NCBI GenBank assembly: GCA_009667805.1
Contig: CM019065.1
Span: 153,858,101 to 153,922,100 of the forward strand
Reading direction: 5' to 3'
Origin: Leptobrachium leishanense
Taxonomy: Eukaryota; Chordata; Amphibia; Anura; Megophryidae
Length of the DNA stretch: 64,000 nucleotides
This document shows, piece after piece, positions 22,432-34,574 of this stretch. The position numbers were made by a program, and so were the translations under genes. Below the pieces are notes generated by a model. The model searched no databases. It saw nothing but the letters and a program-made list of their open reading frames with translations, and was not told the DNA's origin. The stretch's first letter is position 1, and each line of letters opens with the position of its first letter.

Positions 22432-22652
22432 CAAGATATGTATGAATCAGTTCCAGCAGACCGTGATGTATTAGAAATAGGTTTATTCCATTACCATCAA
22501 TAACACATTGTTTTGACCTCACACAGGTCTTTGTCAAGTAGTTGACAAAGACCTATGGGAGGTTGAAACGTTGTGTTATCGATGGTGATGGAATATCCTA
22601 ATTTCTAGTATACCACGGTCTGCTGGATCTTTTTCATACATATCTCGCCCCT
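22432..22652. repeat. Long inverted repeat (snap-back hairpin)
   Basis: Arms of about 100 bp: AGATATGTATGAATCAG through CAGCAGACCGTG and TTCCATTACCATC on the left, mirrored by GATGGTGATGGAA through CACGGTCTGCTG and CATACATATCT on the right. The centre reads AGGTCTTTGTCAAGTAG then TTGACAAAGACCT. A related centre occurs at 31310-31440. Confidence 0.75.
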
Positions 22653-22743
22653 GAAGCAGACCGGCACCCGGCCCTTCAGCATCCTCCGAGTAGCCTGGAA
22701 TAGGGCTGTGCAGGTAAGTTTGTGTCAGTCTGTGTGTGACCTA

Positions 22744-24359
<1,616 letters not shown>

Positions 24360-24619
24360 TATATGTGTGTGTGTATGTGGATGTATGTGACAGTGGGCCA
24401 GGATATGTGGCGCTCTGTGATACGCTCATACACATTGCACATTACTGTGAACTTTATTGCTATGGCGCTCTATGATACACTCATACACACTGCACATTAC
24501 TGGGAGTTTTATTGCTGTGGCGCTCTGTAATACACTCATGCACGCCGCATGTATTTTTTTGGGGGGGTCAGCAATTCATCCTTGGCTCCAGGCGGTACAG
24601 TGGCTTGGGCCGGCCCTGA

Positions 24620-25158
24620 TCAGACCTGTAATGTATCCTTGCTTCCATAGTGCACTGAAGCTGTAACAAAAGCTATCCATGGGATCCGTTTGTTAGGAGT
24701 CCCCTCTCAATGATACACGCACACTAAAACATGTTTTCTGAAGTAGAAATGCTACTATATAAATAATCAAGCTCTAAATGTTTTATTTAACTTTTTTCTG
24801 AAATTGTTGAATTCAAACGATGTATATGACATAATGTAAGAGTCATGAACCATGTCTTGGAACACAAGAGTTAACCAGGCACATGTAGCCAAGTTCCCTA
24901 GCCACATACCAGGGAAGATAGGTTTTGTCTGGGATGGACCTTAAGAAGATGGATTGGCAGTGGTTAGACTGGAAAAAACAGAGTCCAGATGCTTTGTATC
25001 CAAAGGCAGAGTAGGAAAACAAGCAGGAGGTAAGGATAAGTGGGATGGACTAATACTGAGTATACAGCAGCAAGTCCGGTAAAAGGTAATACAAAGAATA
25101 GAAGGTATAAGGTGATGTCAATGGATGTCAGCCGATGCAAAGGTACTGAGGATAATGG
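24620..25158. other. No gene recognised
   Basis: No coding motif, repeat terminus or RNA gene is seen. Confidence 0.4.
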
Positions 25159-25162
25159 TTAA

Positions 25163-26345
25163 CCCTTTCGCTGCTGAGGCATTTCCCGCCTCTGTGCTGA
25201 GGTCATTTTTACCGATTTTGCTCATCATGTTTAAACGTGTTTTGAAGGCTTATTTTAGTATATGACCCAGACATATTATATATCGTTCTTTCCGGCAGAC
25301 TCGGCAGATTCATAATATGTCATTATTATATGTATACGTCATGACCTGTCTGTATATTATAACAAAAAACGCAATAAAATATGAATTTTCAATAATTTGC
25401 AACATGTAAAGTGTTTTTTTTTCACATTTTAACATGCGAGCAATTGCGGTTATATTTTGTATGGGGTGCGCTTGTTAAAAAAATTAGAGATGGGGTCTCG
25501 TTACATTTTTTTTTGGGGAAAATTACGCGATTTTTAACAAACGCACCGCATACAAAAATCGTTAGTGCAGCATCATTGTTCACATTATAATTGAAATGGG
25601 AACAATATTGCTGCATTAACAACCAAAAAAAAGAAAAAACAACTTGTTTATTTTTTTTTATAATTTTTTTTTAAATATTTTTTTTATTTTTATTTGTAAT
25701 TTTTTTTAAAAAACTTTTTTCATAGTCAAGTTTGGTATTGTTGGAACGGCCATGCTCTGGCCGATCCAACAATATCAAACATTAACCCCTAACTGCCACG
25801 GATCGGGAGATAGGGGGTTCCAATGAACCCCCTATCTCCACCATTGGTGGCAGTTAGGGGTTAACTCCAGGACCGGCGTCATCGTGCTATGCATCGTGCT
25901 ATGCAGGCCTCTTGGGGCATTCCCGGAAGCTTGGCTGACATCCAAGATGTCGGCCAGCTCCGGGAAAGGATCACGAACCGGCGCTTTTCGGCGCAGATTC
26001 GTGATCCAGCCCCCATGGGGTTAATTCCAGGTACCGTTAGGAAGGGCAGGCTGTGCCCTTCCAAACGGTGCCTGGATTAACCCCCGCAATGCCGGCGATC
26101 GGGAGGGAGAGAGGTCCGATCGCCCCCTCCCGCCCTCCCTTTCAGGCGCCTCCTCCGCACATGCGGGGGGGCGCCTGAATTAGGTGTCATCGCGCCGCCG
26201 AGATGACACCTAATTAGGCCGGCAGCGGTTCCGGGTGCTGGGCTGACATCGAGGATGTCAGCCCGCACCGGGGGGGCCAGCGATCAGCGCGTCCACCGCA
26301 AGGAACGTTACCTGCGCGTTGAGCGCGTCCACCGCAGCGAAAGGG
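25163..26345. mobile_element. piggyBac-type non-autonomous element, copy 2
   Basis: TTAA at 25159-25162 and TTAT at 26346-26349 (one change from TTAA) flank termini CCCTTTCGCTGC and GCAGCGAAAGGG. The body is colinear with 9808-11044, including the AT-rich left half and the hairpin chain on the right. It differs by small deletions, for example part of the CATCGTGC hairpin near 25880-25905. Confidence 0.85.
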
Positions 26346-26348
26346 TTA

Positions 26349-27482
26349 TTAGAGATGTGCACGTGTTTTTTTGTTTTTTTTTCTTTCATTTCGGCACGCT
26401 TGGTTTTTCAGAAGATTAGTTTCGGATCGTTTCGGCCCATTTTCGTTTCGGCTCGTTTCGGCTCTGTGTTTTGTATAGATTTTTGATTCGTGAAATCGGG
26501 GAATTTTACAGGGTTATTCAGAGAGCGTGAAAAGCAGGAGAATGTCTGGAGAATAACTGGAGAATGAAAAATTCTAGGTCAAAATAGCTGATTTGGAAAG
26601 TGAGATGAAAGGGAGAATTTTTCTGGTTTGGCTATTTTGACCTATAATTTTTCATTCTCCAGTCATTCTCCTGCTTTTCACGCTCTCTGAATAACCCTGT
26701 AAGTCTTTCAAATCGTCTGTTCTCTTCGTTTCAAAGGGTCCATCCTTGTTCTTAGATTTTCGTTTTGACTTTAGACGTATGGTATTTCGGTCGATACGTA
26801 ATCCTGCCGATTCGTTCCTTTCGGACGTATCGTTTTTTTATGAAAGATCCTTTTTTTCTTATGAATATGCATTGCACAACTTTATTTAATCATATTATCT
26901 TGTACTGTTAGACTGGGATTAGGGACAAGCTAATTATTTATAATATCATATTGAAAGAGCTGAAAGCACTAAGTGAAAAAAGTGACTGACAGTGAAGCTA
27001 ACCAATCATAGAGCTTTTCCTACAACACATCACTGTTGCAAAGTAAACATTGCACAACATCATATAAAATATCAATATCTTGTACTGTTAGCCTGGGGAT
27101 TTAGGGAAAAGCTAATTAAATATTTAAAATAAATATATTATTGATGCAGAAAGAAAGCACTGGAACAAGTGAAAAAAGTGACTGATGATACGGAATTCCG
27201 AAATCAGCAACGGAACCGAAACGGACTCGAAACGATACGAAAATACATTGTCCGAAAGTACCCGAAATGGAACCAAAATCACGAATAGCACGAAAATGAC
27301 TTGCAATTTTACAAATTTGATGTCCATACGAAATAACAATTTTTTTTTTGTTTCGTGTCGGGAAATATTTCGGATGGTGTGTATTTTGTTGCCAGTCCAG
27401 TTCGGACCGTCGGACGAATCCGAAGCACCGAATCGGCCCATTTCGTGAGAAAAACAAATCGGTACGAAATGCACATCCCTAA
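26349..27482. mobile_element. CGAAA-rich non-autonomous element
   Basis: Left end TTAGAGATGTGCACG and right end AATGCACATCCCTAA are inverted. Many TTTCG/CGAAA words fill both ends (26370-26470, 26700-26830, 27190-27480). Such dense short subterminal repeats are usual in hAT-like elements, but I cannot confirm a target duplication. A 191-bp palindromic MITE is nested at 26509-26699. The open frames on both strands at 27116-27588 follow from the repeat bias. Confidence 0.6.
26509..26699. mobile_element. Palindromic MITE, 191 bp
   Basis: CAGGGTTATTCAGAGAGCG and CGCTCTCTGAATAACCCTG are perfect inverted ends. The arms extend through GAAAAGCAGGAGAATG and GAGAATGAAAAATTCTAGG to a short centre. The flanks are TTA on the left and TAA on the right. 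Confidence 0.85.
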
Positions 27483-27950
27483 TGGTTAACTGGAATTTGA
27501 GGTGAATTTCACCCTTGGATGGCCTGCTGATCACATAGGCATTTTGTGTGAACCCCTCAAAGACAACTGAATGTGAATTAAGCAGCAACAGATCTAAACC
27601 TTCACATGGAGTCCTGGGGAGAATTCAGAGCCTCTGACGGTGCAGGGGGTTAGTGCAATGAACAAGAAAGCGGTGGCATAAGATCATATTTGTTGTCCTA
27701 TGTTTCCTTGGGGCATTTCTTGAAAAAAAATCAAACATATCAGCAATGATTTGTCAACATTTATTTATTTATAAAGTATTTTACCCGGAAGGATACATTG
27801 AGATTTCTCTCGTTTTCAAGTATGTCCTGGGTTCAAGAACATTGAAATGTTACAGTCGTTCCAGAAATACAAAGTAATACAATGCAAGATATTAAAAATA
27901 ACAACACAAATATACATATTAACAGAAAATAAATATGTAGGAAATAGTCA

Positions 27951-28910
27951 TTATGTTACATGTTTACAGGTGCATTCTGTATTGAGATATGTTAATAGGG
28001 ACTTGAGTGACTTAAGACTGGGGGAAGTTTTGATGGCGTCTGGGAGGTTATTCCATAACTGCGGTGCTCTGTAGGAAAATGAGGATCGAGCCACTTTCTT
28101 TTTGTATTGTAGTACTGCAAGTTTGGTGCTGGTCCTGGATCGGAGGTTATAGGATGAGGGAACTGCTAGGTGAAGCAGCCTATTCAGGTAGGGTGGCAGC
28201 TTCCCAGAAAATTTCTTAAACACCAGGTTGGAAAGGTGAAGGGTGTGTTTAGTCTCCAACGACGGACAGTTTAGTTCTTTTAACATGTCACAGTGGTGGG
28301 TCATGTAGTTACATTGTAGCGCAAAGCGGCAGAATGAGTTATACAATGTAGTAAGCTTCTGAAGGTGCGTTTGCGGGGCCGCTGCATACACTACATCTCC
28401 GCAATCAATAGCTGGCATAAGCATTTGTTGTACAATTTGTTTTCTTACCGCGGGGCTCAGGCAGGATTTGTTTCTGTACAGGGCATGATGTTTGGGGTAA
28501 AGTTTAGATGAGAGTTTTTCAATGTGGGGGCCAAAGGATAGATTTGGGTCTAACCACATACCTAGATATTTGAGAGAAGTGACTGTGGTCAGCGAGCTAT
28601 TTGATTTTGTCCTGACACATACAGGGTTTTTCAGAGAGCGTGAAAAGCAGGAGAATGACTGGAGAATGAAAAATTCTAGGTCAAAATAGCCAATTTGGAA
28701 AGTGAGATGAAAGGGAGAATTTTTCTGGTTTGGCTATTTTGACCTAGAATTTTTCATTCTCCAATCATTCTCCTGCTTTTCACGCTCTCTGAATAACCCT
28801 GATAGATGGGGAGTTTGCAATTTGTGTAGTTTAGGTGCTGTTCCAAAGAGCATCGTAACAGTTTTGTCAGTATTTAAAAAAGTTTGTTGTGTTTGATCCA
28901 CTTTTCTACC
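27951..28910 (-). pseudogene. Non-LTR retrotransposon ORF2 C-terminal region, MITE-interrupted
   Basis: The downstream part of a LINE reverse transcriptase protein. From 28910 the frame reads NTDKTVTMLFGT, is cut by the MITE at 28801-28622, and resumes with TTVTSLKYLGMWLDPNLSF. It then runs in one open frame of about 200 codons to 27951, with IEKLSSKL, a PAIDCGDVVYAA phrase, and the APQLWNNLPDAIKTSPSLKS ending typical of LINE C-termini. The catalytic YxDD box lies upstream of the preserved part and is lost. The frame after the MITE is free of stops, so this copy seems younger than most L2 fragments here. Clade is uncertain among L2, CR1 and Rex1. Confidence 0.75.
28622..28801. mobile_element. 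Palindromic MITE, 180 bp, in LINE ORF2
   Basis: Ends CAGGGTTTTTCAGAGAGCG and CGCTCTCTGAATAACCCTG, with ATA on both sides (28619-28621 and 28802-28804). It is nearly the same as 26509-26699. Removing it rejoins LINE coding sequence. Confidence 0.85.
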
Positions 28911-30325
28911 TCTGTGAATTCAAGTTATTCTTAGAGTAATAACACCAGAAATACAATGTAAAAATTAAGTTGAATATTGGTAACACAGTTTATCTAAATG
29001 AACTAATTGATGACATGAGTAGGTCAGTGTACGATTAATGTGCCATAAGTACATCGCATATATAAGGATATAAAACGGCGTGCACGAAGAACTTTCCAGT
29101 ATGTATAATCAAGTAATTGATAAATTTATTCAAAATCAAACACACAGTCGACAAATTGTTAAAAACCATTAATGTGAATCATTAGAGGCATTTCTGGCAA
29201 CAGATGGAATTTTAACCAATTTAGGAAACCTCTTTCATTAATCATTTGACGGTCCACATATTGGTATTAGAATCTCATGCCGATAAGCTAATTTATTTTA
29301 AATTACTACCTCAATAAGCCTTAAGGGTATCTACCTCAACCTTAGGATTTGATTCTAGTGACAATAAATTATGACTGATCAGATTATCACCATATAGGGT
29401 TAATGAGGTTCATTACTTGGTCAGACTTTATCAAGTTTGCACATTTTCCTTCCCAATGTTGTTTTTAACACAAAAACCTGAAAGCAAAATTGGTACTATA
29501 TAGGTAGAGTTGGTAAAATACCACAATTAGCATATATCTAATTATACAAAAATGCAATAAAGGTCTTTGTTTCATACGGTCACATGGTATTAGTACAGTA
29601 ACCTTTAAGGCATTAGCTCAACAGGGGATCAAGGCAAATTCAGAAGTCGCAGGGTACCAAATCAGCCCATCAAGCCCAAACCAAATATGTATGACCAAAT
29701 AGAGGTCCCATCAATAAATTGCCAGAGGTTAGGACATAAAGACAAAGCAGTTAAAAAATGTGGAACACCCATTGTAGCATGAGAAGGTAGGGTTCCTTCT
29801 TTATCCTATAGTTCTTTAATAATCCATGGTGAAGGAAAGCCTGCTTTATATAAACGCAAACCTGCTGTTGCATATATGTGCAGGACTTGTAGACAGTTTT
29901 TTAGTATTTGTCTCTGGCTAGAAGTCCTGCATATACATTGTAAAATCTTTAACCTATACGTAAAGGGAAGTGTGATGAGGTCCTACAGCTGGATGATTGA
30001 CATTACTTCTCATACCTATGTAATCTACCCTGATTAGTGTTTACATCATCATGCTGCAAGGCATGTGAAAGGATGCATGTGTGCATGGCTATACTTGTAT
30101 TCAGAGAAAAAAACAATTAGGGTCGAGTTAGAAGAGCCCCTTACTTTCACAACAATGTGGCTCAAAGGCTTAAACAGGGAATTCGACCGGAACATGTTTT
30201 TTTTTTTTAAATGTGTTTTTTAATGGCAGAACTGCAAAATTGATGCTGTTTTTTTTTCTCCTTCTCCCTGTTCTTTTTGGCTTTTACAATATTGCCAGAA
30301 TAGAGATGTTTTGATTCGCAATACT
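28911..30325. other. No gene recognised
   Basis: AT-rich unique-looking sequence without coding motifs, repeat ends or RNA genes that I recognise. This is the longest stretch in the window without evident repeats. Confidence 0.45.
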
Positions 30326-30329
30326 CAGG

Positions 30330-30960
30330 GGGCCCTATTCCGTGTGTCGTTCTAAAATAGGGAAAATCTGTGCCTGCAGGTATCCCCGTAGTCTCTCCAT
30401 TTTTTAGCGCTATATTCCGGGGCAGGCACTGTCTCAGCGCCTCACCCTGGAACGCAGCTCTAACTGCAGTGATACTTGTAGTAGCGCTTCCGTGCCGTCG
30501 CCAGTATCACCTCCCGGAGTCCATAGGACCGCGAGCCCTGCGCGATCTCACGAGATCGGCAGTACCAGGCTCACAGCCACAAGAAGCGGAGAATTGGGCC
30601 ACCCTTTTTGCTGTGGGATGAGAGGGAAGTATTGGATTTATTGGGGGATTTTTGGGATTGCTAAATGATTTTGCAAATGCAGAATCATTTAGCACCAGCT
30701 GTTAGGTATAGCTAAAATGTTGCCTTGCGTTTCCTGACGCTAATTAGTGCTAGCACTTTGTAATACCTTACTTACCTTTAGCACTTATTAAAGATTGCGC
30801 TCCCCATGTTAAGTAGAGCATGCTCAAAGTACAGTAAGCTCGCGGAAGCTGGCGTCAGGAATGTAATATGGGAGCATGCGTTAAACACACTTATCCTGGC
30901 AATAACACTCACATATCCAGACACTAACATTGGTGTTGTTAACTAGAGAATAGTGCCCTG
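30330..30960. repeat. Snap-back repeat, distant relative of family A
   Basis: GGGGGCCCTATTCCGTG on the left and GAATAGTGCCCTG on the right resemble the termini of the Harbinger-like and family A repeats. Inside, GCTAAATGATTTTGC...GCAGAATCATTTAGC and GCGCTCCCCATGTTAAG match family A in the reverse direction. Confidence 0.45.
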
Positions 30961-30964
30961 TATT

Positions 30965-31491
30965 GTCAACATACAAAAGAGTCCTCGTGCATACGTGAAG
31001 TTCCAGGAATGTTCTTATCTCTCTGGTGTCCTACAATATAAAAAAACAGGACATACATTGTGCAGCACGTCCTGTACTCGAGAACACACGCAAAAAAGTG
31101 ATCTGTATCAAACTCACTTTTTATGAGCCAATGTAAGCCAGCTCTAAGCTATAACACCGTATACAATATGTAACCGGTAGCTGGTAGGAATCCTCACCAG
31201 TACCATCTGATACGTAGTTCCTTTCCAGTCCCGCACGGGGTAGCTGAACACTTGTAAAAGGCTCCAAGGAAGGCGTCAGAAAGGATCGCCTCACATCGGG
31301 TCAACAAACGTAATTTTATTGAAAAACATATCAATCGCGCACTAACGCGTTTCGACCTTAGTCTTTGTCAAAGTGCACTTTTACAAAGACTAAGGTCAAA
31401 ACGTGTTAGTGCGTGATTGATACATATTTTTCAATAAAATTACATTTGCAATGAGAATTCCTACCAGCTACCAGTTATATATATAGTATAT
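30965..31491. repeat. Foldback repeat, left arm and inner hairpin
   Basis: The stretch from ACATACAAAAGAGTCCTCG to AAGCCAGCTCTAAGCTATAAC (about 30968-31155) is mirrored at 34154-34360. A second hairpin at 31310-31440 (TTTATTGAAAAACATATCAA...TTGATACATATTTTTCAATAAAA) surrounds AGTCTTTGTCAAAG. The repeat is split by the hAT-like element at 31492. Confidence 0.7.
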
Positions 31492-31734
31492 AGGGTTGCA
31501 ATGATACCGATACTAGTATCGGTATCGGTGCCGATACTGACATTTGCACGAGTACTATTTACTCGTGCAAATGCCCCGATACCACCACCGATACCAGAAG
31601 CCAGTGCTGGGCTGGCTTGCTGGTACTCGAAAGGCTGGGACTGCTAGCAGAATGCTTTAAGAGCGTTCCACTAGCATTCCACTACAGCTGGCAGCGGGGT
31701 CTGGGTGCTGGCTGGCTGCGTCACGTGGTTCTCT

Positions 31735-31815
31735 CCACCAAGCGGTCGCCGGGCTGTGACGTGGCCTCGACCCATGATCCGGTGAGATCACGGCTGGAGG
31801 CCACGTCACAGCCCG
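31735..31815. repeat. GC-rich inverted repeat in hAT-like element
   Basis: GCCGGGCTGTGACGTGGCC and GGCCACGTCACAGCCCGGC pair around a short loop with GATCCGGTGAGATC. This is a strong hairpin in the left part of the element. Confidence 0.7.
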
Positions 31816-31921
31816 GCGTCCACTGGAAGGACCAAGTGACGCGGCCAGCCAGCTCTTGCACCCTGCTGCCAGCTGGAGGGGAATGCTATCGGAATGCATT
31901 CCGCTAGCAATGAGGTATATA

Positions 31922-32766
31922 CAGGGTGAGCCAGTCAAACCTGTATTTTTGAAATGACTGTAAAAAATAAACGGATGGATATTTCAAAATTTTATTGTTA
32001 CTATCTTAATGTACATTAAAAAGCATTTAAGAAACAACATTCACTGTTTAAAAATAACTCCAGTAAGATGGTGTCCTTCCCGTTTGAGACAGGTGTCCTT
32101 CCCGAGTAGGCGATTTCTGAAACAGCCCATTGCATCACGGAGCATACGCTGAGGAACTCTCTCGATTTCCAACTGGATTCTCCTCTTGAGTTCCCCAAGC
32201 GTTGGAGGTCGTTGTTCAAAGACTTTACTCTTCAGGTACCCCCACAAGAAAAAAAATCTCACACTGTGAGGTCGGGCGATCGGGGAGGCCAAGAAATTGC
32301 TCCATTTCGGGATATCATCCGATTTGGAAAAACATTGTTGAGAACATTCATGCTCACACGGGCTGTATGACTTGTGGCACCATCTTGCTGGAATAAGGTT
32401 TCATTGTTCATTCCATGTTGACGAAGCTGAGGAATGAAGAACGAATGCAACATTTCCGAATAGCGTTGTGCATTCACAGTAACTGCTTGCTCCCTGTCAT
32501 TTTCAAAAAAATACGGGCCTATGATTCCCAATGAGGACATTGCGCACCAAACTGTTACCTTGCTTGAATGACGCTGAGCGGCTGCATAACTACCACTTTG
32601 GTAAAACGCTTTCACAGCGAATGAACGTTGTTGTTTAGACCACTGCTCCATGACGACTGAAATGCTTAGTTGTGGGGGACACAATGGTAACCTTGCTAAC
32701 TCGCTCCGCCCACTTTCACGACTCTCCCGCCCTTTTCAAAAATGCAGGTTTGACTGGCTCACCCTG
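31922..32766 (-). mobile_element. mariner-like transposon, internally deleted, 845 bp
   Basis: TA at 31920-31921 and 32767-32768 flank inverted ends CAGGGTGAGCCAGTCAAACC and GGTTTGACTGGCTCACCCTG. The transposase gene is on the minus strand, with the middle of its N-terminal half deleted. Confidence 0.9.
32041..32650 (-). pseudogene. mariner-like transposase (DD41D spacing), deleted and frameshifted
   Basis: A Tc1/mariner-superfamily transposase remnant. From the ATG at 32650 (MEQWSKQQRSFAVKAFYQ) the N-terminal DNA-binding part stops after about 26 residues, and the sequence jumps to SKVTVWCAMSSLGIIGPYFF, so roughly the second half of the DNA-binding region and the first catalytic aspartate are deleted. 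The second aspartate is in FQQDGATSHTA. After SPDLTV there is a TGA in place of a sense codon, followed by DFF with the third aspartate. A T-run then shifts the frame to LWGYLKSKVFEQRPPTLGEL, which continues to 32041. I count 41 residues between the second and third aspartates, unlike the 34 of classic mariner. Confidence 0.82.
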
Positions 32767-32769
32767 TAT

Positions 32770-32865
32770 ATTGAGGTCTGCTGTCTGTGTGGAGTATACA
32801 TTTATTGAGGTCTGTCTGTGGGGGTATATATTTACTGAGGTCTGTGTGGGGTGTATATATTGTCG
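32770..32865 (+). repeat. Short degenerate tandem repeat
   Basis: Three or four units of TGAGGTCTGTGTGGGG plus TATATATTTA. The unit resembles the minisatellite at 7320. Confidence 0.6.
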
Positions 32866-33504
32866 CGGAACCCCTTGCTCAGAGACTGTGGACTGTACTA
32901 AAACCTCGCTCTTCTGATATTCCCCTTCTGATATTCCCGTTTATGTTTTATTGTTTAAAGTGGTGTTTTTGTAACTTTCCCCCCTACCAGCACGTAATCA
33001 AAATGCCTTTAAGCCTGTCCCTTATGCTCACTGTGTTATCAGACACCAGGTTTAGCCTGGGATTGAAAGCATGAGCTGGGTTTGAAACCCCAGACAATCA
33101 CCATCCAAGGAGTTAGATGGGCCAACCAATCCCATTCCAAGACGGCACTGCATTGACTTTAATAGAGCCCTCTGCAGAAACTCTAAACCTCTGTGCCCTG
33201 AAACCATGCTCTTTTGGGGTTGGGGTCCTCCTCATGCGAGCTACCGTTGTGGTGATTTTCAGGAGGGAGCTCCATTGGGAACCCACGTTGCTGAGCCTTT
33301 ATTGAACCCAGGAGCTCAGGCAGCAGTGACCATGCAGCATCAGCTGGGAATAACTACTATATGCTGCCATCCGTGCCCCTGCCCCCAGATCTGGACGCTT
33401 TTTGGACTGTGACACCCTAGGGGCCCGAGCTATCAAATGGTACCCCTGGATTGCCGCTGCTCCCCTGGAATCCCCCCCCCCAACAAGGACCTGTGCTCTG
33501 TATG

Positions 33505-33660
33505 ACTGCCGTTACAGTTATTTATAAGGCGTCACCAAGTACCGTAGCGCTGTACAATGAGAAAGACAGGATAACTAATATACATGCAAGTTAAACACAT
33601 AGAACAGTATCAGTGAAGCCCCTGCTAAAGAGCTTGCACTCTGAGAGGACCGGATGGAGA
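33505..33660 (-). repeat. L2 3' tail fragment
   Basis: TTATTTATAAGGCGTCACCAA, GTAGCGCTGTACAATGAGAA and GAGCTTGCACTCTGAGAGG are the L2 3' end read on the minus strand. Confidence 0.65.
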
Positions 33661-33917
33661 ACAGGCGGAATGGCAGTGCTGAAATGTCTGGGGGCGGGGA
33701 ATGTTAACTGTTGTTATCTGATTCTGAACCAAATAAAAGCAGGCCATGTGAAATGGCCAGAGAGAGCCTGCTTAACCCAATCTGAAGAGTGTTATCTGCT
33801 GTATTGGGAGTAATTAAGATATTGTTCCAGAGCTGCGGGCTGAGGGGAGAATCCGGGAACTCGTGAAGGTGAACGAATCAAGACGGCCGAGGGAAAATAT
33901 TTGACCTTGGCATCTCG

Positions 33918-33945
33918 TTATATATATATATATATATATATATAT
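33918..33945. repeat. TA microsatellite
   Basis: A run of TA repeats. Confidence 0.9.
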
Positions 33946-34153
33946 CTGGGGTGAGGTCTGGTGTCTCTGTGGTCGGCTTGTGTGCAGTTGGTAAATGGAA
34001 TGTCTGGCAATACATTTCAATATAAGCATAAATTGGACAGGCTTTCAGCAAAATCCTAAATAATTTACTGGGAAGCGGTCACATGGCTTTAAATAAAATA
34101 AAGGTATCGGTACTTGTACTCGGTCTTAAAAAAGTGGTATTGGTGCATCCCTA

Positions 34154-34365
34154 ATTGTATATGTTGTTATAGCTTAGAGCCGGCTTACATTTTTACTCAA
34201 TGGGAGTTTGAAACAGATCACTTTTTGTGTGTGTTCTCGAGTATAGGACGTACTGCGCAATGTACAGTATGTCCCATTTTTAATTGTAGGATACCAGAGA
34301 GATAAGAACATTCCTGGAACTGCACGTATGCACGAGGACTCTTTTGTATGTTGATGAACCGTTTA
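34154..34365. repeat. Foldback repeat, right arm
   Basis: Inverted match to about 30968-31155, including GTGTTCTCGAGTATAGGACG, CCAGAGAGATAAGAACATTCC and GCACGAGGACTCTTTTGTATG. Confidence 0.75.
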
Positions 34366-34574
34366 TTGTGTGTACATTAGGAGCGAGTACAAACGGGACC
34401 TTGCTGCTAGGTATCGATTAATTTATTTTCCATTGCCCTGGATTGGTTATGTGGTGCATTGGTGCTTTCTATTTGATTTTGCTACTGTGTTTGTGTTTTT
34501 TGTGACACCTCTTTAAGAACATGCAGCATGATGGGAAATGCAGTTTGTGTGTTCCATGCTCCTCCTATTGTCTG

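Larger units (their letters stand above)
27762..28910 (-). mobile_element. LINE (L2/CR1-like), 5'-truncated, interrupted by a MITE
   Basis: The 3' end on the minus strand carries CCTTCCGGGTAAAATAC then TTTATAAATAAAT, a tail repeated at 1590, 20695 and 41403. Upstream is an ORF2 C-terminus. A palindromic MITE (28622-28801) interrupts the coding part. The 5' limit is near 28910, where similarity is lost. Confidence 0.75.
31492..34153. mobile_element. hAT-like element (ACCGATACC-type termini)
   Basis: Left AGGGTTGCAATGATACCGAT, right GGTATTGGTGCATCCCT. The subterminal GGTATCGG words are inverted between the two ends. This terminus type is known from vertebrate hAT elements. The flanks (TAGTATAT and AATTGTAT) are similar but not identical. 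The two sides belong to the foldback repeat, confirming an insertion. No transposase is recognisable. A mariner and an L2 tail are nested inside. Confidence 0.65.

Noticed and set aside
22440..22640. Hammerhead ribozyme as in Penelope-like elements
   Set aside because: The hairpins with GAAACG looked suggestive, but I found no CTGATGA core in the right place next to GAAA, here or at 31310-31440.
31320..31440. CRISPR-like repeat array
   Set aside because: These are inverted, not direct, repeats in eukaryotic DNA, and no spaced direct repeats are present anywhere in the window.
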